A DNA stretch of 64,000 nucleotides from Chryseobacterium sp. Bi04 (GCF_918698085.1 NZ_CAKKLP010000003.1:62001-126000); one strand, 5' to 3'. Counted from the stretch's first letter, positions 1-8,196 are shown. Numbers and translations are program-made. Notes: generated by a model from the letters alone, not told the origin.

Positions 1-1013
1 AGTGATGTCCAATAAACTGCATTAATTCCGTTTTTCTCTGATATATAAATTATACTATCATTTTCTACAATAAAGCCGTTAATTTTTTCTTCTTTAGGAA
101 ACAGTAGCTTCCATTGATTTTTTTCATTGATATGACTAACTGGTTTGAAGTATGTATCATTAAAATTTGTAGCTCCTGCTCTATAGCCAAAGAGGTATCG
201 ACTTTCTTTTGTAGGAAGTTTTACTATAGGATAATCCTCAGAGTTTATTTTTAAATTGGGATTGTTCTTTTTTGATAATATGACATTTATTTCTTTCGAA
301 TTTTGTCCTATTTTATAAACAACAGCCTGCATATTTTTCATAAACAGATTAGAATTTGGATCTGTAATAGGAAATTGAAGATAGACAAAGCTGTTATTGT
401 CTGGAAGCCAAGAAATACCACCACCGTTCGTTGGCCAGCAATTTGTAACAAGATCAGGAAGTATTTTATGGGATTTTAAATCATAGATAACCATTTCAGA
501 AATTTCTTTTCCGCTTTCCGTTAAGGCGATAACTACCTTAGAGCCATCATAATTAGGTTTAATATAATTAATTAAGTATTTTTTATGGGACTTCAAATTG
601 TAATTTTCAGGATTGAAAATTTCTGTTTCTATTCCTTTAAATCCCTTTCTGTAATATAATTTTGCTGTATTTTCATCAGGTTTCTTTTTTAAATAAAAAC
701 AAAAATTATTTTCCGTAATATTAATTTTATCTACTGAAAATGATTGTCGCTGATCAAATTCGATTCTTTTATTAATATAATATTCTCTATTGGGAATTTT
801 ATAAAGGACTGAATCTGAATAATTGGTTTGAGATTGCATCCAATTAATAACTGAAGGGTCTTTTAAATTTTCTAAATTTCTAAACTCATCTATAATCTTA
901 ATTCCAAAATAGTCTTCCGTTATAGATTTTGAAGGAGCTAAATTTGTTTTTTGAGCATTCATCATACCAAAAACAAAGTGAACAAAAAATATGAAAATAG
1001 GTCGATATGTCAT
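1..1013 (-). CDS. Prolyl oligopeptidase-like S9 peptidase, N-terminal part (runs off the window)
   Basis: The minus-strand frame is open from the ATG at 1013 to the window edge (337 codons), so only the N-terminal part is visible. A short hydrophobic start ending in NAQ looks like a signal peptide. It is followed by YFGIKIIDEFRNLEN and a segment with VINWMQSQTNY, the pattern with which family S9A prolyl oligopeptidases begin (Y-x-W-L-E-D ... W-x-x-x-Q-N). The rest is beta-propeller-like sequence with repeated strand patterns such as ISWLPDNNSFVYL. The catalytic Ser, Asp and His would lie beyond the window and cannot be checked. It lies 9 nt after the stop of a small precursor-like peptide gene on the same strand, so it could be a leader or product peptidase. 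That role is inference; the S9A assignment is fairly firm. Confidence 0.75.
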   Translation of the reverse strand, partial: MTYRPIFIFFVHFVFGMMNAQKTNLAPSKSITEDYFGIKIIDEFRNLENLKDPSVINWMQSQTNYSDSVLYKIPNREYYINKRIEFDQRQSFSVDKINITENNFCFYLKKKPDENTAKLYYRKGFKGIETEIFNPENYNLKSHKKYLINYIKPNYDGSKVVIALTESGKEISEMVIYDLKSHKILPDLVTNCWPTNGGGISWLPDNNSFVYLQFPITDPNSNLFMKNMQAVVYKIGQNSKEINVILSKKNNPNLKINSEDYPIVKLPTKESRYLFGYRAGATNFNDTYFKPVSHINEKNQWKLLFPKEEKINGFIVENDSIIYISEKNGINAVYWTS

Positions 1014-1022
1014 TATATAAAT

Positions 1023-1175
1023 TTATCTTGTTCTACCTGTACCTGTACCTGTTGTGTCATCTCCGTTATAATCATTCACACCGTTACCTCCTTTTATTGT
1101 TTGAGGATTATTAATCTTAACCATTTGTAGTTTTTTCAGTGATAGCTTTTTTTCAGTTTGTTTTTTCTGTTTCAT
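1023..1175 (-). CDS. Putative RiPP precursor peptide, 50 aa, KGG leader end
   Basis: This is a 50-residue ORF. The Lys-rich start contains KKLSLKKLQMVKINN and the leader ends in TIKGG at residues 26-30, the pattern of Bacteroidota peptide leaders, including those annotated as class I lanthipeptide leaders. The 20-residue tail is NGVNDYNGDDTTGTGTGRTR. It has Thr, Asp and a TGTGTG repeat but no Cys, so classical lanthionine rings cannot form within it. The gene sits just upstream of the S9 peptidase on the same strand. A palindrome 70 bp upstream matches two others near the neighbouring regulator. Precursor identity is inferred from leader form, size and neighbours; the maturation enzyme is not visible and may lie left of the window. 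Confidence 0.6.
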   Translation of the reverse strand: MKQKKQTEKKLSLKKLQMVKINNPQTIKGGNGVNDYNGDDTTGTGTGRTR

Positions 1176-1243
1176 CTTATTTGTTGTCTTTATTTATCTT
1201 GCGAATAACGAAATTAATATATAATTATTCAAGAATTATCTGC

Positions 1244-1261
1244 CGAAATTTATAAATTCCG
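1244..1261. promoter_or_regulatory. Operator-like 18-bp palindrome, copy 1
   Basis: CGAAATTTATAAATTCCG is an inverted repeat with one mismatched pair, about 70 bp upstream of the small precursor gene at 1023-1175. The core ATTTATAAAT recurs in two palindromes at 3145-3192 on the other side of the regulator gene. Shared form and placement suggest a binding site of that regulator. Confidence 0.45.
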
Positions 1262-1301
1262 TACAGATTTTAATTTATTGATTATATGATAAGTAAGAAA
1301 A

Positions 1302-3032
1302 TCATGACTTTTCTTTTTCTTTTAAGGCTTTTATAAAATAGGAAGGTAACGTATTTGTAATTTTTTTAAATGCATTAGTAAAAGACTCCACATTATTGTA
1401 TCCTGCTTCATCCGCAATAGCAGCTATCGTAAATTTTTGTAAATTTTTATTTTTCTTTAATTCTTCAATAATGTAATTAATTCTTAATTCATTAAGATAC
1501 TGAGGAAAATTTTGCCCTTTCAATTCGTTGACCAGTTTTGATAAATAAGCTCTGTTTGTATTAAGCTCTTTTGATAATAAATCTAGATTGATTGTTTTAT
1601 CTAAAAAGCGTTTATTGCTCTCAAATTCTTCTAGCTGTATTCTAAGCTGTTTGATTTTACTATCAGATAGATTCAACAATTTAGATTTTTCATTCTTTTG
1701 TTTTAGTGAAGGATAAGGTACTTTGTTATATGGCTCATCAACTTCTGAAATAGCTTCTTTTATATCTGGTTTTTCAGTTAGCAAATTGGCTTTAGATTGA
1801 TATAATTTTATTTTTTTCCTATTTCTTATTTGTAAAACAAACAAACTGGCTATAAGCAAACCACCTGCACCCAATAGCCAAAATAAGGTATAGTTCTTAG
1901 AATTTAAGTCTGCAATCAAAATCTCTTTTTCATTTAACAGAAGAGGTGTATCATATTTTTTATTGATTTCTGTTGATAAAAAGCTATAGTTTTTAGTTAA
2001 AATACTATCTACAAACAAGAGATGCTCTATATAAAATAATTGTTTTTCCTTATTTCCTGTTTTTTTGTAATAATCAATTAAAAATGGATAAGTATTTCGT
2101 AGCTCATAAGAAACATTTTTACTTGTAGTAATAATAGAGTCTACCTTTTCAAATCTATTTATAAACTTTTTATTGTTCATATTATATAAAATTTTTCCTA
2201 TATAATATTCACTTAGAGCTATATTTTGAATATTGTCTAGGTTTTTTGTAAAAAGATAGGAAGCTCTATCCAGAATTGGTAAAGCGAGTTTATAGTTTCC
2301 TTGCTTGAAAGTGTTAATACCTGAAACTAATGATAAGGAGGCATATAGATCCTGATCTTTGCTTTTCAAATTCTTTTCAAGTCCACGTTGGGCATAGTAA
2401 TTTGAAGAATCTAATTGATTACTTACATGATATGCATATGCCAAATTATATAAGCACTTCTCATAATTGATATGACTTGTGAGATTATTCTTTTCTAAAT
2501 AATTTTTATAACCTAATAATAAATTTAAAGCTTCGGGATAATCCTGCAATTCAAGCTTTAGTAGACCTATGCAGGAATTGATATTATTGTAAACTTCACC
2601 TTCTCTTTTAGCATAACCTCTGGCGATTAAGTAATTATCTAATGATTTAGCATAATCAGCAGCGTAATAATAATAAACACCTTTGTACCGATAAGCTTCT
2701 GATAAATATTTATGATTTTGCATTTTCTTGGATACAGTAATCATACTGTCTACAAATAAAAGAGTCTGCGCATCACTGCTTATTTTATATAAAGACTCAT
2801 ATCCATCAGCAATTTTCTCATTATTTTTATTTTTTTTAGCCTTTAGAATTATAGTATTAGCATAAACTTTAGCTTTAGTTTTATTGGAATGGAGTGTTGT
2901 ATTGAACGAATTTTCTAATTGTTCAAAACTTCTGTTTTTTAAAGAGTCTGGAATACGAAATCCTTTTATATTTTGGGAAAAATATAAATTCTGACAAAGG
3001 GCCAACAAACAAATAAGGATCTTTTTTTTCAT
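1302..3032 (-). CDS. TPR-containing AraC-family transcriptional regulator, membrane-anchored
   Basis: The protein has 576 residues from the chosen ATG, which starts a signal-like segment (MKKKILICLLALCQNLYFSQ); an in-frame upstream ATG would add 29 residues and spoil it. Residues of roughly 30-350 are helical TPR repeats, for example YLSEAYRYKGVYYYYAADYA. One transmembrane helix (FWLLGAGGLLIASLFVLQI) follows near residue 385, then a linker and a C-terminal AraC-type helix-turn-helix with IAAIADEAGYNNVESFTNAF and PSYFIKAL. The layout implies periplasmic sensing by the TPRs and cytoplasmic DNA binding. Such one-component regulators are common in Flavobacteriia. It is divergent from the grasp-with-spasm operon and convergent on nothing, with candidate operators on both sides, so it probably controls this locus. 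Confidence 0.85.
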   Translation of the reverse strand: MKKKILICLLALCQNLYFSQNIKGFRIPDSLKNRSFEQLENSFNTTLHSNKTKAKVYANTIILKAKKNKNNEKIADGYESLYKISSDAQTLLFVDSMITVSKKMQNHKYLSEAYRYKGVYYYYAADYAKSLDNYLIARGYAKREGEVYNNINSCIGLLKLELQDYPEALNLLLGYKNYLEKNNLTSHINYEKCLYNLAYAYHVSNQLDSSNYYAQRGLEKNLKSKDQDLYASLSLVSGINTFKQGNYKLALPILDRASYLFTKNLDNIQNIALSEYYIGKILYNMNNKKFINRFEKVDSIITTSKNVSYELRNTYPFLIDYYKKTGNKEKQLFYIEHLLFVDSILTKNYSFLSTEINKKYDTPLLLNEKEILIADLNSKNYTLFWLLGAGGLLIASLFVLQIRNRKKIKLYQSKANLLTEKPDIKEAISEVDEPYNKVPYPSLKQKNEKSKLLNLSDSKIKQLRIQLEEFESNKRFLDKTINLDLLSKELNTNRAYLSKLVNELKGQNFPQYLNELRINYIIEELKKNKNLQKFTIAAIADEAGYNNVESFTNAFKKITNTLPSYFIKALKEKEKS

Positions 3033-3144
3033 ATTGTGTTTCGATATACAAAAATACATCTTTTTCAAATTATTTTTCACTGTAAGATGAATATTTAGTA
3101 TTAAAAAATTGAAAATCAATATTTTGAATTATATGTATTTTAGC

Positions 3145-3160
3145 TGAATTTATAAATTCA
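3145..3160. promoter_or_regulatory. Operator-like 16-bp perfect palindrome, copy 2
   Basis: TGAATTTATAAATTCA is its own reverse complement. It lies between the TPR/AraC regulator gene and the divergent peptide precursor. Its centre is 31 bp, about three helical turns, from copy 3, so a regulator could bind both on one DNA face. Confidence 0.5.
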
Positions 3161-3174
3161 ATATATTATTGTCC

Positions 3175-3192
3175 CTGAATTTATAAATCCAG
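3175..3192. promoter_or_regulatory. Operator-like 18-bp palindrome, copy 3
   Basis: CTGAATTTATAAATCCAG is an inverted repeat with one mismatched pair, sharing the GAATTTATAAAT core with copy 2. It lies about 175 bp upstream of the 66-residue precursor and about 140 bp upstream of the regulator start. A weak promoter-like pair (TTG near 3204, CATCTTTG at 3227-3234, 20-bp spacing) follows it on the plus strand. Confidence 0.5.
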
Positions 3193-3366
3193 ATATGCTT
3201 TTCTTGTATTATCAAAAATGCAAATGCATCTTTGCTTCAGGTAAAAACACAAAATTTACTTTTATATGTGTACAGTATAGAGATAAATATTGAAGCACGC
3301 TGATCAGCACCTTCCCATGCCAGGGATATATGGCAGACAAAATATTAATTTAAAAAATTCAAAAAA

Positions 3367-3567
3367 ATGAAAAAGTTAACGGGTATGAAGAATTTCTCTT
3401 CGTTAGAAAACAAAAAATTGAAAAGAAATGAGCTAAAATCAGTAAATGGAGGCTATGCTGTTAAATCCAATCTTGTAAATTCTGATGGATGTGGTGAATC
3501 TGATTTTTATTCAGGGCCAAATGGAACGGGTGAATACATTTCAAGAGGCTGGTTATGTGCTGGTTGA
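3367..3567 (+). CDS. Grasp-with-spasm-type RiPP precursor peptide, 66 aa
   Basis: The leader contains MKNFSSLENKKLKRNELKSVNGG, typical of Bacteroidota double-glycine leaders, with GG at residues 28-29. The 37-residue tail is rich in Gly, Ser, Asp and Glu and has two Cys (42 and 64), with SDGCGESDFYSGPNGTGEY and a terminal GWLCAG. ATP-grasp maturases of graspetides join Asp or Glu side chains to Ser, Thr or Lys, and this tail offers such pairs. It is the first gene of an operon holding an ATP-grasp protein and a SPASM protein, the defining partners of grasp-with-spasm systems. The actual crosslinks cannot be read from the sequence. Confidence 0.8.
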   Translation: MKKLTGMKNFSSLENKKLKRNELKSVNGGYAVKSNLVNSDGCGESDFYSGPNGTGEYISRGWLCAG

Positions 3568-3576
3568 TGATTAAAA

Positions 3577-3600
3577 AAAGTGAGGGTTCTCCCTCACTTT
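3577..3600 (+). terminator. Hairpin terminator after the precursor gene
   Basis: AAAGTGAGGG, loop TTCT, then CCCTCACTTT form a 10-bp perfect stem beginning nine nt after the precursor stop codon and followed by a short T run. Its place between the precursor and the enzyme genes would make the precursor mRNA more abundant, with read-through supplying the enzymes. Confidence 0.75.
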
Positions 3601-3664
3601 TACTCTATAACACATTTTGAAAATTGATTTGATAAAAAAGATTTTCTTAACAAAATCAATAAGA

Positions 3665-4534
3665 ATGAAAATATTAATTAGTATCTTAATAATATCTTTT
3701 TTTGTTTTATTCTCGTGCAAAAAAAACTATATCCCTTATTATAATAAGGTCAATGAGATTGACAGTATATATAGGTTAGCCAAAAAACCAAAACTAGCCA
3801 TAAAAGAATATCGATCTCTTTTTAAAAAATATATCCCAAAAAATCAGGAACGTATTAAAGAGTATGAGACTTATATTACTCTTGCAGAACAATATCATGA
3901 AGATTTTGGAGGAAAGGAGAGCCTATATCAATTAATTTCTCTAATCGCTCCTTACGATAAGGAATATATAAAATATCTACCCCTTTTCAACAAATATGGC
4001 ATAGATAGTACAGAAGTTCAGCGGAAAATATCAACCTGGAAAAAGGACTTAAACAGGCAATTAATTGATTCGTTTAAAACTGCACTTATAAGAGATCAGC
4101 AGGGAAGACCTGACGATACTGCATTAGTCCGGAAAAACGTAGAAAAAAATGCAACCCTTTTTAAATGGACATTTAAAAAGTTCGGATTTCCTTCACAGGA
4201 TAAAATAGGAAGTTATCCCATGCTTACATTAATCAGTCATATGTCTGAATCAAAAGCTCTTTATCCATATTTAGAAACTAAAATATTAGAATATGTAAAA
4301 TCTGGAGACTGTCCTCCACTTGATTATTCAATAATGGTAGACGGATATCAGTTCTTACCTGGTAAAGGTACATATTATGGTATGGGAAGAAGCTTTCTAA
4401 AAGAAATAGATTCTGCTTCAATAAATCGCCATAGAAAAAGTATTGGTCTTCCGAGTTTAAAACATGCCGCTATAATTAAGAAAGATTTTTTAAAAAAGCT
4501 CAAGGAAAATGATACTAATTATATCAAGGAATAA
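3665..4534 (+). CDS. Hypothetical lipoprotein of the grasp-with-spasm operon
   Basis: This is a 289-residue protein from the ATG that begins a lipoprotein signal (MKILISILIISFFVLFSCKK, lipobox LFSC with Cys18). An in-frame ATG 16 codons earlier would only lengthen the basic start. The mature part is Lys-rich and helical, with no motif I recognise; segments such as KEYRSLFKKYIPKNQERIKEYETYITLAEQ hint at a TPR-like helical fold. Its last 26 nt overlap the ATP-grasp gene, so the two are likely translated together. Export to the periplasmic face suggests a role in product handling, immunity or surface attachment rather than modification; this is inference. Confidence 0.7.
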   Translation: MKILISILIISFFVLFSCKKNYIPYYNKVNEIDSIYRLAKKPKLAIKEYRSLFKKYIPKNQERIKEYETYITLAEQYHEDFGGKESLYQLISLIAPYDKEYIKYLPLFNKYGIDSTEVQRKISTWKKDLNRQLIDSFKTALIRDQQGRPDDTALVRKNVEKNATLFKWTFKKFGFPSQDKIGSYPMLTLISHMSESKALYPYLETKILEYVKSGDCPPLDYSIMVDGYQFLPGKGTYYGMGRSFLKEIDSASINRHRKSIGLPSLKHAAIIKKDFLKKLKENDTNYIKE

Positions 4535-5408
4535 AGAGACCACTACCGATGAAGTTATTAAATGGCTTTCGGCAATGGGTAAAAAGTTCATTCGAATACA
4601 TGAAGATGAATTTTTTGAAATTAAAGCAAAAGATAAATGTATTTATATTGAAAGCTCCCGAAACAGTTTTTTCATTGATGATATAACCAGTGTTTGGTTT
4701 AGAAGGGGAGATCTGAAATTTAAGCGGCTACAATATAAAAACCCTTCTATCAATTCCTATATGTATGAGCATCAGCATTGGCTGGAAGATTATGTGGTTA
4801 AAAAGTTAGAATCGAAAAAATGCATTAATAAAAAAAGCAATAGCAATGTCAATAAACTTCACGTTTTGGAATTGGCACAAGAGGTTGGTTTAGATATTCC
4901 TTCTTATTTTCTGGCAGAAAATACAGATCAGGTAGTAATAGGAAAAACCATTACAAAGTCTATCACTGGAATTGCGGGTGTGGAATCTTATAAAAATTCA
5001 GAGTTATTGATGTATACTTCTATTGTTGAAGAAAGAGAAGATAACCCTTTTTTCATTTCTTTTTTTCAGGAAAAAATAGAAAAAGATTTTGAAGTCCGGA
5101 GTTTTTATCTAAACAGAAAAATATGGTCTATTGCCATAATTTCACAGAATGATGAGCAAACTAAGACAGATTTCAGAAAATACAACATAGACAAACCTAA
5201 TAGGAATATTAGATACAAACTTCCAAAGAATATTGAGGAAAAAATAGATTTACTGATGCAATCTCTAGATCTAAACTGTGGCTCAATAGATTTTATCAAA
5301 AGCGGAAGCGAATATTATTTCTTAGAAGTTAATCCTATCGGACAGTTTTTAGGAATATCATTAATTTGTAATTATTCCTTAGAAAGAGAGATCGCAAATT
5401 ATTTGTAG
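4509..5408 (+). CDS. gwsG: Grasp-with-spasm ATP-grasp peptide maturase
   Basis: This is a 299-residue protein of the graspetide (microviridin-type) ATP-grasp family. The N-terminal part carries VWFRRGD, and the middle has NKLHVLELAQEVGLDIPSYF, the usual lead-in to the ATP-grasp fold. The C-terminal part has EVRSFYLNRKIWSIAI, a DFR motif comparable to the DxR signature of these ligases, and CGSIDFI ... YYFLEVNPIGQF, which supplies the metal-binding acidic and Asn residues. The family uses ATP to activate side-chain carboxylates for ester or amide crosslinks. It starts inside the preceding lipoprotein gene. Assignment is strong from motif order and neighbours. Confidence 0.9.
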   Translation: MILIISRNKETTTDEVIKWLSAMGKKFIRIHEDEFFEIKAKDKCIYIESSRNSFFIDDITSVWFRRGDLKFKRLQYKNPSINSYMYEHQHWLEDYVVKKLESKKCINKKSNSNVNKLHVLELAQEVGLDIPSYFLAENTDQVVIGKTITKSITGIAGVESYKNSELLMYTSIVEEREDNPFFISFFQEKIEKDFEVRSFYLNRKIWSIAIISQNDEQTKTDFRKYNIDKPNRNIRYKLPKNIEEKIDLLMQSLDLNCGSIDFIKSGSEYYFLEVNPIGQFLGISLICNYSLEREIANYL

Positions 5409-5470
5409 ATATTTTGGCTGTCACATTTAATTCATCCTGAACGTATTCTAACTATTATACTATAATCTAT

Positions 5471-5644
5471 ATGAAGAATAATTTTAGAGAAACTGACAAA
5501 TTACCTCTTACTTTTACCTATGCAGAAATCATTAAAAAAACAAAAAAGCGCCGTAAAAGTGTTTATTTTCTTACATCTAGCAAGTTTCAAACAGATTTTC
5601 TTACCAGAGAGCAACCTTACAAATCACTTATAAGGCTATTATGA
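5471..5644 (+). CDS. Small 57-aa protein overlapping the SPASM maturase gene
   Basis: An ATG at 5471 opens a 57-codon frame whose TGA overlaps the ATG of the next gene (ATGA), a classic translational coupling. The peptide is basic (KKTKKRRKSVYFLTSSKFQ) with no GG leader end, no signal peptide and no Cys. I do not recognise it. It could be a short accessory or chaperone of the maturation complex, or simply a leader cistron that couples translation of the SPASM gene. The precise overlap and operon position are the main reasons to call it real. Confidence 0.5.
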   Translation: MKNNFRETDKLPLTFTYAEIIKKTKKRRKSVYFLTSSKFQTDFLTREQPYKSLIRLL

Positions 5645-6726
5645 AATATTTTAATTTATTCAGTAATATTATTATTGCAAAAGGTGCCACCAGAATTCTC
5701 ATTTCCGATCTTCAGAGAAATCTTTCTGATCTATACCCTTTAGAGCTTTATGATATTATTGAGGAGCTCAAAAATGAGGCTATTGAAAATGTCTTAGAAA
5801 ATTACGATGCAGAATCTAAACAGCTTGTCCATGAGTATATAGACTTTCTACTTGAAAAGGAATATGGTTTTATAACTAATGAGGATTGGGATGGGAATTT
5901 TCTTCCATTGTCCTATGAGTTTCACGAAGCAAACAAGATTTCAAATATTTTCATAGAAATTGATAATGTCCTTGTTCTCGATAAAATAAAAAATTCTATA
6001 GACAACTTAGGAGTAAAACATGTAGTAATTTATTGTACTCAAGAACTTTCTATTAAAGAATATCAGAGTATTGACAATAAATTTAAAGGCACTGTTTTAG
6101 AAGGTATTGAAATATATTCTCCTTTTCACAATGCCTTAGATAAAGAGTTTTTTCAAATCCTCAACCAATCAACTTCAAGGATTTATAATTTAATTTTTTA
6201 TAACTGTAAGAAGATCCCTTTTAACACCAAAGAAATATTTAGATTTAATATAAACTTTAGCCATGAAAATTTCAAAATATCCGCTTGCGGAAAAGTAGAT
6301 CTAAAATATTTCAATACTAATCTTCCAAAAATCCTTGAAGCTATCAATCATAATTCATGTTTACACAAAAAAATTGGAATTGATATAGAGGGTAATATAA
6401 AAAACTGCCCTTTGATGCCGGAAAAGTTTGGAAATATCCATCATTCTAGTCTTGAAGAGATTTATATACAAAATGGTTTCAAAAAATACTGGGATCTCAC
6501 TAAGGATAAAATAGAAATTTGTAAAGATTGCGAGTTTCGTTATATCTGTACTGACTGCCGTGCATATACAGAAAGGACGCACACAAACAAAGAAGGTCTT
6601 GATATTTCAAAGCCTTTAAAATGTGGCTATGATCCCTATACTGGAAAATGGGATGACTGGAGCAAAAATCCAATTAAGCAAAAAGCAATAAAATTTTATG
6701 GGTTATCAGAATTGGTGGAAAAATAA
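5641..6726 (+). CDS. gwsS: Grasp-with-spasm SPASM-domain peptide maturase
   Basis: This is a 361-residue protein. The C-terminal third carries a SPASM-type Cys set: C240, C256, then C294-x2-C297-x5-C303-x2-C306 and C328, suited to auxiliary Fe-S clusters. The N-terminal two thirds look like a worn TIM-barrel (for example VKHVVIYCTQELSIKEYQSID) but contain no CxxxCxxC, so the radical-SAM cluster motif is absent. This fits the family name, SPASM-domain maturase rather than radical-SAM maturase. It may recognise the precursor, bind Fe-S clusters, or do non-SAM chemistry with the ATP-grasp partner. It is the last recognisable gene of the operon; what follows is a rearranged junction. Confidence 0.88.
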   Translation: MKYFNLFSNIIIAKGATRILISDLQRNLSDLYPLELYDIIEELKNEAIENVLENYDAESKQLVHEYIDFLLEKEYGFITNEDWDGNFLPLSYEFHEANKISNIFIEIDNVLVLDKIKNSIDNLGVKHVVIYCTQELSIKEYQSIDNKFKGTVLEGIEIYSPFHNALDKEFFQILNQSTSRIYNLIFYNCKKIPFNTKEIFRFNINFSHENFKISACGKVDLKYFNTNLPKILEAINHNSCLHKKIGIDIEGNIKNCPLMPEKFGNIHHSSLEEIYIQNGFKKYWDLTKDKIEICKDCEFRYICTDCRAYTERTHTNKEGLDISKPLKCGYDPYTGKWDDWSKNPIKQKAIKFYGLSELVEK

Positions 6727-6733
6727 AAATTAT

Positions 6734-6972
6734 ATTTATAAAAAAACATATGATATGAAAAAACAATTACTAAGCTTATGTATAGCTATAGGAACTATGG
6801 CATTCGCTCAATCTACAGAGGGACCAAAATTTGGTATTAAAGCCGGAGGTAACTTTTCAAGCATAACAGGAGATGACACCAAATCAAAGTTTGGATTTTA
6901 TGCCGGAGCATTGGTAAATGTTCCAATTTCTGAGGCATTCAGTATTCAACCGGAGGTTGTGTACAGCCAACA
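6734..6972. repeat. 239-bp direct repeat, copy 1 (5' end of a porin-like gene)
   Basis: This matches 10288-10526 in the same orientation, 3554 bp apart, with six differences counted by eye. It covers about 20 bp of upstream leader and the first 72 codons of an outer-membrane barrel gene. Homology stops sharply after CAGCCAACA, where Rhs sequence begins. Confidence 0.92.
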
Positions 6973-6988
6973 AGTGGCAAACCGCTAG
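6755..6988 (+). pseudogene. Truncated outer-membrane beta-barrel gene fragment
   Basis: The first 73 residues (signal peptide MKKQLLSLCIAIGTMAFAQ plus KFGIKAGGNFSSITGDD) are almost identical to the intact porin-family protein at 10309-10911. After YSQQ the frame enters foreign sequence and stops at TAG within four codons. A frame extending 19 codons further upstream overlaps gwsS and is not a likely start. The fragment keeps its own start and signal peptide, so a short exported peptide could still be made, but it cannot form a barrel. It marks a recombination joint. Confidence 0.9.
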
Positions 6989-8196
6989 AGCAAAGGCATT
7001 ATGATGCATGGGGCAGTCTGGTGGCCTTGTCATTTGGAAATCACGGAGCAGTGATCATGGATAAAAACACCATTGATAATTCTGCGTTATTAATAGACAG
7101 GGGCTATACCGGTCATGAACATTTTGCTGAGGTAGGAATTATTCACATGAATGGCAGGTTATATGACCCGCTACTTAGAAGGTTCTTAAATGCTGATGAA
7201 AACATACAGGACCCTATGAATACCCAAAACTATAATAAGTATGGGTATGTGATGAACAATCCACTCATGTATAATGACCCAAGTGGAGAGTTCTTAGGGT
7301 GGCTTATTGGGGCTATAGTAGGAAGCTATTTAAGTGGAGTTCAGGCCAATCATGGAAATTGGAATCCTGTAAAATGGGATTGGCAAAACACCTGGACCTC
7401 TGTAATTGGAGGAGCATTCGCTGGAGCAGCTCTTGGTCAAGGGATAAGCAATATTAGTGTATATGGAACAAAATTTATTCAAAATTCCGTAGTGGGAGCT
7501 GTTGGAAGTATATTTAATGGACTCGCCAATGGACAAAACATTTTTAAAAGTGCATTAACAGGATTCGCAGGAATAAATTATTCATTTAATTTATCGGGGA
7601 ATAGTATGATTTCTACCGGAGTTAATGCCGGATATAAATATATTGTTTCTCCTGATTACAATGACTTTTATGCTCCATATCAGGAAAATCCAGCAGCTCC
7701 TTGGTATTTTGATAAAAAAGGCGAAGAATTGCTTAATCACTGGCTTGAAGGATCAGGAAAAAAATTAAATTTTGCGTACGACAAAGGTTGGAGTGACTAT
7801 ATGAGTAAAAATGGATTTATACGGGATGAACTTGTCAAAAGAGCAGTGGCAAGAAGTTATATGATGTATTCCGAAAAAAAAGCCAAGTATTCTGAAACGT
7901 CAGGAAATTTTGGTTTCGAAATAGATAATACATATAATACTGGTTATGGTATGCTACATGGAACTCAGTATTTTAGTTATTTTATGAATGGAAACTATGT
8001 TAAGTCAACTGATTCGTATGTTTTTAATTTTAATTTGAAATGGACTGATCAGATAAACCATAATAATCATGTTTTAATGGATCGGGTTTTCAGTGGTATT
8101 ACAAGATCTGCTGCCCATCCTGCTGATTATTGGATAACAATTAAATGGACTCAAACAATTATAATAAAAAGTAAAGAATGGGAAAGATTACGATAA
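6973..8196 (+). pseudogene. Orphan Rhs C-terminal tip (RHS core end plus variable toxin-like domain), no proper start
   Basis: Immediately at the repeat boundary the frame reads SGKPLEQRHYDAWGSL, a standard Rhs/YD-repeat sequence. It continues into the Rhs core hallmark HMNGRLYDPLLRRFLNAD ... YNKYGYVMNNPLMYNDPSGE. After this conserved end, about 300 residues are variable: a Gly/Ala-rich hydrophobic region, then a tip with HGTQYFSYF, DSYVFNFNLKW and HPADYWITIKW. This is the layout of polymorphic toxins, whose last domain is the effector; I cannot name the effector. The large N-terminal Rhs shell is missing and the only starts are GTG or ATG codons from 7021, so it is an orphan module that would need recombination or a chance start to act. 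Its end overlaps the next gene by 19 nt. Confidence 0.8.

Noticed and set aside
6698-6754. Upstream extension of the truncated porin start
   Set aside because: It overlaps gwsS and places the signal peptide internally; the intact copy starts at the matching ATG.
7330-7536. Minus-strand frame inside the Rhs tip region
   Set aside because: It lies wholly within the Rhs reading frame, has no ribosome site or domain, and the Rhs frame has clear homology.
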